The translations under genes and the position numbers were made by a program. 5,148 nucleotides of DNA from contig JAUHXB010000112.1 of assembly GCA_030427215.1 (NCBI GenBank), positions 1-5,148 on the forward strand, given 5' to 3'. Origin of the DNA: Alphaproteobacteria bacterium (lineage in GTDB: Bacteria; Pseudomonadota; Alphaproteobacteria; Micavibrionales; UBA1664). The notes beneath the pieces were generated by a model. The model ran no database searches. It was not told the DNA's origin and worked only from the letters and a program-made list of their open reading frames with translations. This document shows positions 1 to 4,450 of this stretch, one piece after another. The number at the start of each line of letters is the position of its first letter. Position 1 is the first letter of the stretch.

Positions 1-665
1 TCTTTCATTTTTGCAAACGCATCTTTGTTGATCATCCCTGCGGTTTTATCGGTTTTGGGGACATGAAGCGTGATGAAATCTGCGCGTGCGTATAATTCAT
101 CTAAATCAACCTTTTCAATACCCATTTCAACGGCGCGTTCGTCAGTGAGGTAAGGGTCAAATCCCACGACTTTCATCTTTAATCCAAGAGCGCGGTCAAT
201 GACGATGGCACCAATATTTCCACATCCAATCACACCAAGTGTTTTGTTGAATAATTCAACGCCCATAAATTTAGATTTTTCCCACTTGCCCGCATGAGTG
301 GATTCATTCGCCTGCGGTATAGAGCGTGCCAGCGCCATCATCATTGAAATCGTATGTTCAGCCGTGGTGACAGAATTTCCAAAAGGCGTGTTCATCACAA
401 TCACACCCTTTTCCGTGGCGGTTGGAATATCAACATTATCAACGCCAATGCCTGCGCGACCAATAACTTTTAAATTCGTAGCAGAATTTAAAATCTCTTC
501 GGTGACTTTGGTGGAGGACCGAATCGCCAAACCATCATATTGCCCAATGATTGATTTTAATTCTTCAGGAGATTGTCCCGTGATGACGTCAACATCGACG
601 CCTTTGTCTTTAAAAATTTCGGCGGCCTTTGGCGCCATCTTATCACTTATTAATACTTTAGGCAT
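1..665 (-). CDS. serA: D-3-phosphoglycerate dehydrogenase, N-terminal part (partial)
   Basis: Catalyses NAD-dependent oxidation of 3-phosphoglycerate to 3-phosphohydroxypyruvate, the first step of cytosolic serine synthesis. The visible 221 residues open with [10 protein letters not shown] and show the conserved [11 protein letters not shown] segment (69-79) of the substrate domain. The Rossmann nucleotide-binding motif GCGNIG lies at 147-152, with the acidic Asp170 in GFDPY expected to hold the NAD ribose. The catalytic Arg, Glu and His residues and any regulatory ACT/ASB domains lie beyond the left edge. The start is firm: a strong GGAGGG Shine-Dalgarno sits six bases before the ATG. The gene is in the same orientation as the unknown ORF at 755-1288, with an 89-base gap holding a small hairpin and a TTGACT box, so it may have its own promoter as well as read-through from upstream. 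The sequence resembles the longer, roughly 520-residue SerA type; total length cannot be seen. Confidence 0.95.
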   Translation of the reverse strand, partial: MPKVLISDKMAPKAAEIFKDKGVDVDVITGQSPEELKSIIGQYDGLAIRSSTKVTEEILNSATNLKVIGRAGIGVDNVDIPTATEKGVIVMNTPFGNSVTTAEHTISMMMALARSIPQANESTHAGKWEKSKFMGVELFNKTLGVIGCGNIGAIVIDRALGLKMKVVGFDPYLTDERAVEMGIEKVDLDELYARADFITLHVPKTDKTAGMINKDAFAKMK

Positions 666-687
666 GTCCAGCCCTCCTTTTCTCTTT

Positions 688-721
688 TTTATAAAGATGA
701 AGGTTAGGCCAAAAAAGTCAA
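688..721 (-). promoter_or_regulatory. serA: possible serA promoter elements
   Basis: Upstream of serA on the minus strand there is a TTGACT box (721-716) and a TATAAA box (693-688). They are 22 bases apart, which is too long for a standard sigma-70 promoter, so they may not work together. They lie downstream of the hairpin at 738-756, so transcription starting here would give serA an independent transcript. Weak evidence. Confidence 0.25.
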
Positions 722-737
722 ATCATTGCATTGCGAA

Positions 738-756
738 AAGGGGATGTTATCCCCTT
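738..756 (-). terminator. short hairpin overlapping the stop of the unknown ORF, weak terminator candidate
   Basis: On the minus strand there is an 8-bp perfect stem, AAGGGGAT / ATCCCCTT, with a three-base AAC loop. It is followed only by a short T run (TTTTCG, partly in the stem). The hairpin overlaps the TAA stop of the upstream ORF (757-755) and precedes serA. The short T tract suggests partial termination or an mRNA-stability hairpin. Confidence 0.4.
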
Positions 757-1288
757 AAATCGGTAAAGGCTTTCTTTTTGAAGTCACGCTTGGTGTTTGT
801 TGTCCTCTTTTTTGAATAGACGCAATTTGATCATAATTTACTGAGCCAAAATATGATTTGGCCCTCATGCCGCGTACCGCATTTTCAATTTTTTTTGAAA
901 CCTGTCCCAAACAAACAATGCAATCCGTGAATCCAAATTGACTATCATTTGATCCATCTTGGCTGTGCTCTAAAAATCCAAGGCAACGAGGTGATAGTTT
1001 GTATTTATTTATTGCCGATATTCCTTCAAAAAATCGTTCTTGGGCGCTTTCAGTTTCAAAAACATAACTATCCTTTGAAAAGGCTTCCGCAATTTTGTTG
1101 GCGTCACGAATATGATCTTCAATATTGGCTTCACTCAAAATGATCATTCGGCTCTGTGCTTTTGCAATATTATGCGATGCATTTGAATAAGATGTCATTT
1201 TTGAAAAATCATCCGTGGGGTATGGTGGAGTATTGTTATCAAACATTTCTATTCTTTCTATGTTTTTCATTTTATTTATTTTAAGCAT
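755..1288 (-). CDS. uncharacterised protein directly downstream of a branched-chain amino acid attenuator
   Basis: I do not recognise this 177-residue ORF. The product is polar, with no signal peptide or membrane helix. It has an Asn/Ala-rich predicted helical stretch (about 38-72), a charged middle, three cysteines (Cys102 and a CIVC pair at 123/126) and a basic, Pro/Ser-rich tail (about 158-177). The start is uncertain. The first ATG (1288) abuts the T tract of the attenuator terminator and has no Shine-Dalgarno. In-frame ATGs at 1270 and 1246 are alternatives; the one at 1246 has a weak AGAAAG six bases upstream and would give 163 residues. The gene is the first one after the attenuator at 1290-1444, so its transcription should depend on terminator read-through unless another promoter exists. 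serA follows in the same direction. Base composition matches the neighbours. It could be a fast-evolving lineage-specific gene; no function is proposed. Confidence 0.65.
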   Translation of the reverse strand: MLKINKMKNIERIEMFDNNTPPYPTDDFSKMTSYSNASHNIAKAQSRMIILSEANIEDHIRDANKIAEAFSKDSYVFETESAQERFFEGISAINKYKLSPRCLGFLEHSQDGSNDSQFGFTDCIVCLGQVSKKIENAVRGMRAKSYFGSVNYDQIASIQKRGQQTPSVTSKRKPLPI

Positions 1289-1289
1289 T

Positions 1290-1323
1290 AAAAAAGCGCC
1301 TGACTTTTTGTAAGTGAGGCGCT
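1290..1323 (-). terminator. intrinsic terminator of the attenuator
   Basis: On the minus strand, arms AGCGCCTCAC (1323-1314) and GTCAGGCGCT (1304-1295) pair with one G/G-type mismatch. The stem can extend by two A-T pairs to a five-base loop and is followed by six T residues (1295-1290). This is a textbook intrinsic terminator for minus-strand transcription. It sits before, not after, the gene at 755-1288. Its 5' arm is also the partner of the alternative antiterminator hairpin (1318-1369). Confidence 0.88.
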
Positions 1324-1369
1324 AAATCCGTTTTATCCTGTTTATGTATGGTTAAACGATTTTAGCCCC
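1318..1369 (-). promoter_or_regulatory. antiterminator hairpin of the attenuator
   Basis: Positions 1369-1354 and 1333-1318 (minus strand) can pair at 14 of 16 positions, counting one G-U, around a loop of about 20 bases. The core is GCTAAA with TTTAGC. The downstream arm overlaps the 5' arm of the terminator at 1314-1323, so the two structures exclude each other. The upstream arm covers the last codons of the leader peptide up to its stop codon, so a ribosome that finishes the leader would block the antiterminator and allow termination. A third structure, CCTCCT (1391-1386) with AGGGGG (1371-1366), could act as the protector stem. The pairings are seen by eye; folding energies were not computed. 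Confidence 0.75.
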
Positions 1370-1444
1370 CTTGCGGATCACCACGAGGAGGTTGAGAACG
1401 AGCACTAAAATGTGTCTTTGTATAACCATAATTTTTTCAAACAT
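1352..1444 (-). CDS. branched-chain amino acid leader peptide (attenuator)
   Basis: A 30-codon minus-strand ORF (25 codons if the in-frame ATG at 1429 is used) ends in TAA at 1354-1352. Its centre reads ILVLVLNLLVVI, in which 11 of 12 residues are Leu, Val or Ile; from the ATG at 1429, 15 of 25 are. Four of the leucines use CTC, which looks uncommon in the neighbouring AT-rich genes. This is the hallmark of a leader peptide whose translation senses charged branched-chain tRNAs, as in ilv and leu leaders. The overlapping antiterminator and terminator complete the device. Stalling at the Leu/Val/Ile cluster would free the GGGGCTAAA region to form the antiterminator; completed translation would permit termination. 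No strong Shine-Dalgarno is seen. A TATTAA -10 candidate (1454-1449) would place the transcript start near 1442, favouring the ATG at 1429. The peptide itself probably has no other function. Confidence 0.82.
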   Translation of the reverse strand: MFEKIMVIQRHILVLVLNLLVVIRKGAKIV

Positions 1445-1448
1445 AACT

Positions 1449-1478
1449 TTAATACGCAATGCAACACAAAAATGAAAA
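1449..1478 (-). promoter_or_regulatory. possible promoter of the attenuator transcript
   Basis: Reading the minus strand, TTTTCA (1478-1473) and TATTAA (1454-1449) are separated by 18 bases and lie just ahead of the leader peptide. Each hexamer is an imperfect match in a very AT-rich stretch where chance matches are common, so this is only a candidate. Confidence 0.3.
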
Positions 1479-1496
1479 AAAATTTCAATTATTTTT

Positions 1497-1529
1497 TTGA
1501 CAATATGATTTTACTATACTACTTATTAT
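1497..1529 (+). promoter_or_regulatory. possible promoter of the small gene at 1559
   Basis: A perfect TTGACA (1497-1502) is followed by -10-like hexamers TATACT (1515-1520) and TATTAT (1524-1529). Their spacings are 12 and 21 bases, neither ideal. The stretch is very AT-rich and lies between the attenuator and the plus-strand gene, so it is a divergent promoter region. Which -10 is used cannot be decided from the sequence. Confidence 0.4.
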
Positions 1530-1558
1530 AGAAATTAAAAATAACAGAGAGGTTTTCC

Positions 1559-1960
1559 ATGGCTAAACAAGAAGTCGTATTATTTGCAAATTCAGAAGAG
1601 TTGAGTTCTACAGAAGCGTTCAAAAAATCGATATTACAGGGTTTCGGGCATGATCGTGTATATGATGATCAATTTACCGATAAAAACTGGGGACAGTTAC
1701 GCGATGAAGCAGAAAGATTGCTTCAAGATTATGAAACATTATCAATCACTCCTGTGACCGAAGTTGATAGCGGATTATTTGTCGATATTGCTTTTAACGA
1801 GAATACACGTCGCAATTTTGGTCAAACACAAAATGAAGTTTTGTACACTATGCGAGAGCAACAAAAAGCCGCTGTAAATGCAAGACCAAAACAAACTACT
1901 ATCGTGGCACAATTTAAAAAAGATTACCCAAACTATCCAAAAGCAACTATAGCAAAATAG
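1559..1960 (+). CDS. small uncharacterised cytoplasmic protein (133 aa)
   Basis: I do not recognise this protein. The start is well supported: AGAGAGG (1546-1552) lies six bases before the ATG, and AT-rich promoter-like sequence is upstream. The product has no signal peptide or membrane segment. It begins MAKQEVVLFANSEELSS, has a charged, probably helical middle (WGQLRDEAERLLQDYE, about 44-59), then a beta-like stretch (VTEVDSGLFVDIAFNENTRR, about 66-85). The C-terminus is Lys/Pro-rich and basic (about 101-133), which could be disordered or bind nucleic acid. It is transcribed away from the attenuator and converges on ispB, with a GC-rich hairpin region between. It appears to be a single-gene unit. 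An alternative frame stays open past the stop (see findings), but good coding properties and the Shine-Dalgarno make this frame the likely gene. Confidence 0.75.
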   Translation: MAKQEVVLFANSEELSSTEAFKKSILQGFGHDRVYDDQFTDKNWGQLRDEAERLLQDYETLSITPVTEVDSGLFVDIAFNENTRRNFGQTQNEVLYTMREQQKAAVNARPKQTTIVAQFKKDYPNYPKATIAK

Positions 1961-1965
1961 TTTCG

Positions 1966-1998
1966 GCCAAGCGCCCTGCCGTGGCTTTTGCGCTTGGC
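1966..1998. terminator. GC-rich hairpin between convergent genes, possible bidirectional terminator
   Basis: GCCAAGCGC (1966-1974) and GCGCTTGGC (1990-1998) form a perfect 9-bp stem around a 15-base loop that itself contains GCC-GT-GGC. It begins six bases after the stop of the 1559-1960 gene. Neither strand has a proper T tract, so a classical intrinsic terminator is not established. Confidence 0.4.
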
Positions 1999-2008
1999 AG
2001 AGTGTTTG

Positions 2009-2033
2009 GGTCTTCGCCTGAAAAGGCGGGACC
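2009..2033. other. second hairpin next to the ispB stop codon
   Basis: CGCCT-GAAA-AGGCG forms a 5-bp stem with a GAAA tetraloop, flanked by GGTC and GACC, which can close a longer stem across a small internal loop. It lies immediately downstream of the ispB TGA on the minus strand and may protect or end that transcript. No T tract follows on either strand. Confidence 0.4.
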
Positions 2034-2034
2034 T

Positions 2035-3033
2035 TCAAATCACCCGATTTAAAATTGATTGTGGTAATTCGATAAGATCATCTAAAACAGACCCTGAAAC
2101 AAGGTCAGTGTGATTGCCTAGGGCTTCGCTCGCCTGATGAGAATATTCTTGCGCGATTTCAATCGATTGCTCAAACGCATTATATTTTTCCAAACAGGCG
2201 ATAAAGTCATCTAAATTATCCAATGATGGATTCGCAATTGTGGATTTAAGAAAATCTTTATCCATTTCATCCGCCTGTTCCATTGCAATAATCAAAGGCA
2301 GGGTGATTTTCCCTTCCATAAAATCATCGCCTTTATCTTTTCCCATCTTTGGCGAAGTATAATCCATGACATCATCGATAATTTGAAAGGACATACCCAA
2401 TGCATGTCCATAATGCGTGAATGGCGCGGAATCTTTGCCTGTTAAAATTGGTGCAACCTCGCACGATGCGGCAAACAGGGCTGCAGTTTTGGCCTCGATC
2501 ACTTTGAAATAGTGATCGCGCGTAATGTCCGTTTTGCCAATCAGGGACATTTGTAACACTTCACCTTCGGTAATCGTGGCGGATGCGCGGGCCAGAGAAT
2601 TCAACGCATTGATGTTGCCTGTTTCGACCATCAATTCAAATGCACGGGCGAATAAAAAATCGCCCACCAAAACGCTTGCCTGATTACCAAAAACCTCGTT
2701 AGCGGTGGCCTTGCCCCGACGTTGATCTGATCCATCAACGACATCATCATGGAGTAGGGTTGCCGTATGAATAAATTCAACCGCTGCCGCTAATTTTTTT
2801 GGGTTGTCGCTCATGTCATTGAACAGGGATGCACAGGCCAGGGTTAATAAAGGCCGTATGCGCTTTCCTCCCGCGGCAATTAAATACCCTGCCAATTCAG
2901 GGATCATCGGTACGTCCGATTGCATGCGATCCAAAATGACCTTATTTACCGCAACCATATCATCGTGCAGGACATCGCCCAGTTGATCCAACGGTGAGGC
3001 ATCATTTATGAACATGGGATTTACGTTTTGCAT
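2035..3033 (-). CDS. ispB: long-chain polyprenyl diphosphate synthase (octaprenyl/decaprenyl type)
   Basis: Condenses isopentenyl diphosphate units onto an allylic diphosphate to make the all-trans side chain of ubiquinone; the enzyme is cytoplasmic. The 332 residues match the usual family length. GGKRIRP (55-61) binds isopentenyl diphosphate. The first aspartate-rich motif is LHDDVVD (DDVVD at 96-100), followed by the typical DQRRGKATAN segment. The second is DDVMD (220-224) within SFQIIDDVMDYTS, then GKDKGDDFMEGKITLPL (231-247). Both Asp motifs that hold the magnesium-diphosphate complex are intact. Product length (C40 or C50) cannot be read with certainty; alphaproteobacteria mostly make ubiquinone-10. 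The first ATG lacks a Shine-Dalgarno and a TATACT box (3040-3035) lies directly before it, so the ATG seven codons in (3015) is a possible alternative start. The gene is divergent from the methyltransferase gene across a palindromic repeat. Confidence 0.93.
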   Translation of the reverse strand: MQNVNPMFINDASPLDQLGDVLHDDMVAVNKVILDRMQSDVPMIPELAGYLIAAGGKRIRPLLTLACASLFNDMSDNPKKLAAAVEFIHTATLLHDDVVDGSDQRRGKATANEVFGNQASVLVGDFLFARAFELMVETGNINALNSLARASATITEGEVLQMSLIGKTDITRDHYFKVIEAKTAALFAASCEVAPILTGKDSAPFTHYGHALGMSFQIIDDVMDYTSPKMGKDKGDDFMEGKITLPLIIAMEQADEMDKDFLKSTIANPSLDNLDDFIACLEKYNAFEQSIEIAQEYSHQASEALGNHTDLVSGSVLDDLIELPQSILNRVI

Positions 3034-3077
3034 GAGTATAAGATGATGATTATCTGATAAAAAGCAATCAATTAATT

Positions 3078-3181
3078 TCGTTCACGCCAAGAGCGCAAAG
3101 AAGTCGCAAAGGACGCAATGTTTTTTATTCATAGGCTTCTTTGCGATCATTGCGTCTTCATGGCGACCATTGCGTGAACGA
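3078..3181. repeat. large imperfect palindrome of eight CGCAAWG-like heptamers
   Basis: The outer arms TCGTTCACGC (3078-3087) and GCGTGAACGA (3172-3181) are perfectly complementary. Inside, four heptamers on the plus strand (CGCCAAG 3085, CGCAAAG 3094, CGCAAAG 3105, CGCAATG 3114) face four on the minus strand (CGCAATG from 3174, CGCCATG from 3165, CGCAATG from 3154, CGCAAAG from 3145). Both halves have start-to-start spacing 9, 11, 9 and share the centre 3129.5. It fills the divergent intergenic region between ispB and the methyltransferase gene. It could be a dispersed intergenic repeat (MITE-like, non-coding) or a protein-binding array; similar CGCAAAG-rich intergenic repeats are known to me from many bacteria. 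Confidence 0.85.
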
Positions 3182-3197
3182 CAGATATGATTATAAA
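3170..3197 (+). promoter_or_regulatory. possible promoter of the methyltransferase gene
   Basis: TATAAA (3192-3197) lies 16 bases downstream of TTGCGT (3170-3175), the latter inside the right arm of the palindrome. A start site near 3204 would leave almost no 5' leader before the ATG at 3206, fitting the absence of a Shine-Dalgarno. Candidate only. Confidence 0.35.
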
Positions 3198-3205
3198 TAA
3201 TAAAT

Positions 3206-3925
3206 ATGGCTGACCACACAACATTAATGAATGGACGCGTCAAATTAATTCAATCGAAAGATGGATTAAGAGCCAGCATGGATAGCGTTCTTCTCTCATC
3301 AATCGTCAAGGCGAATAGGGACGATGCAATTTTGGATATGGGGTGTGGAACGGGGGCGGTCGGATTATGTGTGAATGAACGATTAAAAGACTGTAATATA
3401 CCGATCACTGGGATTGATATTCAAAATGATATGATTGATCTGGCGCAACAAAACGCAAAATTGAATGATCTTTTGGATCCCCAATATCTATGCAGTGATA
3501 TTGAGGATAAATCAATCTTTGAGGCCGAGGCTTTTGATCATATTGTGATGAATCCGCCTTATTACCAGGATGGCACGCGTCAAAAATCCCCAGACATCGC
3601 GCGGGAAAAGGCCTATAGCGGGGATCTGAAAATATGGATCGCCTCCGCCTTGTATTGGGTTCGGCAGGGTGGATCGTTGAATATCATCCACCGGGCGGAT
3701 GCGCTGGATGATATTTTGACATTGATGAAAGGCAAATTTGGCGCGATAGAGGTATGGCCTGTTTATTCCAAACCTGATGAGCCCGCCATTCGTGTTTTGG
3801 TGCGCGGGTTGCGCAATCGCAAAACCCCAATGACAATTCACCCGCCAGTGATTTTATTTAAGTCGAACGGACAACCATCTGATCAGTCTGATTTAATTAT
3901 AAAAAATGGTACTGGATTAGGGTAA
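3206..3925 (+). CDS. tRNA1(Val) (adenine37-N6)-methyltransferase-like SAM-dependent enzyme (TrmN6/YfiC family)
   Basis: A 239-residue class I SAM-dependent methyltransferase of the COG4123 type. In E. coli the family member YfiC/TrmN6 methylates A37 of tRNA-Val; the exact substrate here is inferred. SAM-binding motif I is LDMGCGTGAVGL (43-54). An acidic residue follows the next strand (GIDIQNDMIDLAQQNAKLN, Asp71). The catalytic NPPY, typical of N6-adenine and similar amino-methyltransferases, is at 116-119 within FDHIVMNPPYYQDGT. The N-terminal stretch with RVKLIQSKDGLRASMDSVLL matches the family's substrate-side segment. The length is normal. No Shine-Dalgarno precedes the ATG, suggesting a leaderless or weakly initiated message, or a start a few codons in (Met8). 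The stop codon is two bases from the 3' end of the oppositely oriented tRNA-Gly gene. The ispB-divergent arrangement agrees with alphaproteobacterial order. Confidence 0.85.
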   Translation: MADHTTLMNGRVKLIQSKDGLRASMDSVLLSSIVKANRDDAILDMGCGTGAVGLCVNERLKDCNIPITGIDIQNDMIDLAQQNAKLNDLLDPQYLCSDIEDKSIFEAEAFDHIVMNPPYYQDGTRQKSPDIAREKAYSGDLKIWIASALYWVRQGGSLNIIHRADALDDILTLMKGKFGAIEVWPVYSKPDEPAIRVLVRGLRNRKTPMTIHPPVILFKSNGQPSDQSDLIIKNGTGLG

Positions 3926-3927
3926 AA

Positions 3928-4001
3928 TGGAGCGGGTGACGGGGATCGAACCCGCACAACCAGCTTGGAAGGCTGGGGCTCTACCATTGAGCTACACCCG
4001 C
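3928..4001 (-). tRNA. tRNA-Gly (anticodon UCC)
   Basis: A full cloverleaf reads on the minus strand. The acceptor is GCGGGTG paired with CACCCGC; the D arm is GCTC-AATGGTA-GAGC; the anticodon arm is CCAGC-CTTCCAA-GCTGG. The variable loop has four bases and the T arm is GCGGG-TTCGATC-CCCGT with one G-U pair. The discriminator base is U, and the CCA end is encoded (3930-3928). The total is 74 bases with CCA. The anticodon TCC reads GGA and GGG glycine codons. The gene stands alone and converges on the methyltransferase gene. Confidence 0.97.
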
Positions 4002-4020
4002 GAAGGTTATGTTGATATGT

Positions 4021-4047
4021 TTTATAAGGAATGCGTTTTGAGTGCAA
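4021..4047 (-). promoter_or_regulatory. possible promoter of tRNA-Gly
   Basis: On the minus strand TTGCAC (4047-4042) is followed after 15 bases by TATAAA (4026-4021), about 20 bases before the mature tRNA 5' end. The spacing is slightly short, but position and boxes fit a tRNA promoter. Confidence 0.45.
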
Positions 4048-4058
4048 GAGGAAATATA

Positions 4059-4093
4059 TTGACACGATTAAATTATTTAATTATGTTTATAAT
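4059..4093 (+). promoter_or_regulatory. possible promoter of the small gene at 4094
   Basis: A perfect TTGACA (4059-4064) is followed after 17 bases by TATGTT (4082-4087). A perfect TATAAT also follows at 4088-4093 but with a 23-base spacing. Transcription would begin at about 4094-4100. This argues against the upstream in-frame ATG at 4031 as the start of the gene. Confidence 0.45.
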
Positions 4094-4450
4094 ATGCAAT
4101 TTAATCAAGAGAGCGAACAATTAGTGAAAGATTCTATTTCTATTGAATTAAAAGAAACAGCTAATCATGCGTTTTTAGATGTCGTCATAACAATTTTAGG
4201 CAAGACGTACTCTTTAGATAAGAGCTTTACTCATGCAAACGTCTCAGCAGGAAGCAAAATTGTATCAGACTTACAATCGGCCGCCGAAAGAGTAAAATTA
4301 GAAAAAGACGGAGATAAAATTATTATCCGCACTGATAATGAGACATCGGGCTCGAGCTTATTTGCAGTTGACGATGATAATCACGCGCCTAAGGTGGTTT
4401 TTGAACATTTAAAAAGCCTCACAAATTTGCGAGGCTTTAAAATTATTTAG
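4094..4450 (+). CDS. small uncharacterised protein with terminator in its coding end
   Basis: I do not recognise this protein. The frame is open from 4031, but the promoter-like TTGACA at 4059 and the tRNA promoter region make that start unlikely. ATG 4094 (118 residues) would be nearly leaderless; GTG 4124 (108 residues) has AAGAGAG ten bases upstream and is a good alternative. The product is acidic and soluble, with alternating strands and helices: KDSISIELKETANHAFLDVVITILG, then a helix around KIVSDLQSAAERVKLEKDGD, a strand IIIRTDNE, and a C-terminal helix VFEHLKSLTNLRGF. There is no signal peptide, membrane segment or cysteine. Its last codons encode the hairpin at 4413-4438, and its TAG stop overlaps the TAA stop of the convergent gene. 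It appears to be monocistronic. Confidence 0.62.
   Translation: MQFNQESEQLVKDSISIELKETANHAFLDVVITILGKTYSLDKSFTHANVSAGSKIVSDLQSAAERVKLEKDGDKIIIRTDNETSGSSLFAVDDDNHAPKVVFEHLKSLTNLRGFKII
4411..4438 (-). terminator. intrinsic terminator for the minus-strand gene, located inside the opposing gene
   Basis: AAAGCCTC (4413-4420) and GAGGCTTT (4431-4438) form a perfect 8-bp stem; the CAAATTTG in the loop can add pairs. On the minus strand the stem is followed by five T residues (4415-4411, partly in the stem), giving a good terminator nine bases after the stop of the 4447-5148 gene. On the plus strand the tail is AAAATTATTT, a weaker signal, and the hairpin there lies before the stop codon. Confidence 0.75.

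Noticed and set aside
298..819. Plus-strand open frame of 173 codons
   Set aside because: It lies antisense to serA and runs through the serA Shine-Dalgarno; the serA frame is clearly the real gene.
949..1143. Plus-strand open frame of 64 codons
   Set aside because: Antisense to the 755-1288 ORF, with no Shine-Dalgarno or recognisable product.
1775..2038. Minus-strand open frame of 87 codons
   Set aside because: Overlaps the better supported plus-strand gene and the hairpin patch; its Cys/Phe/Trp-rich product looks like a shadow.
1995..2048. Resemblance to a serine tRNA fragment (TTGGC-GAGTG-TTG, an anticodon-arm-like CGCCT-GAAA-AGGCG and TTCAAATC)
   Set aside because: There is no acceptor stem, and the T-arm-like part lies inside the ispB coding end; the match is too short and gapped to call a tRNA or tRNA remnant.
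2804..2986. Plus-strand open frame of 60 codons
   Set aside because: Antisense to the conserved N-terminal region of ispB; other short frames at 3512-3841 (minus) and 4612-4806 (plus) were rejected for the same kind of reason.
3085..3174. CRISPR-like repeat array
   Set aside because: The heptamers are far too short, spaced 9-11 bases apart, and arranged as a palindrome; there are no spacers or cas genes.
4031..4093. Upstream ATG of the 4094-4450 gene
   Set aside because: AAGGA directly touches the ATG, too close to act as a Shine-Dalgarno, and a perfect TTGACA at 4059 suggests transcription begins later.
3883..4124. Open frames on both strands across the tRNA
   Set aside because: They translate the tRNA-Gly gene; the ERVTGIEPAQPAWKAG-type peptide is the usual artefact of reading a tRNA antisense.
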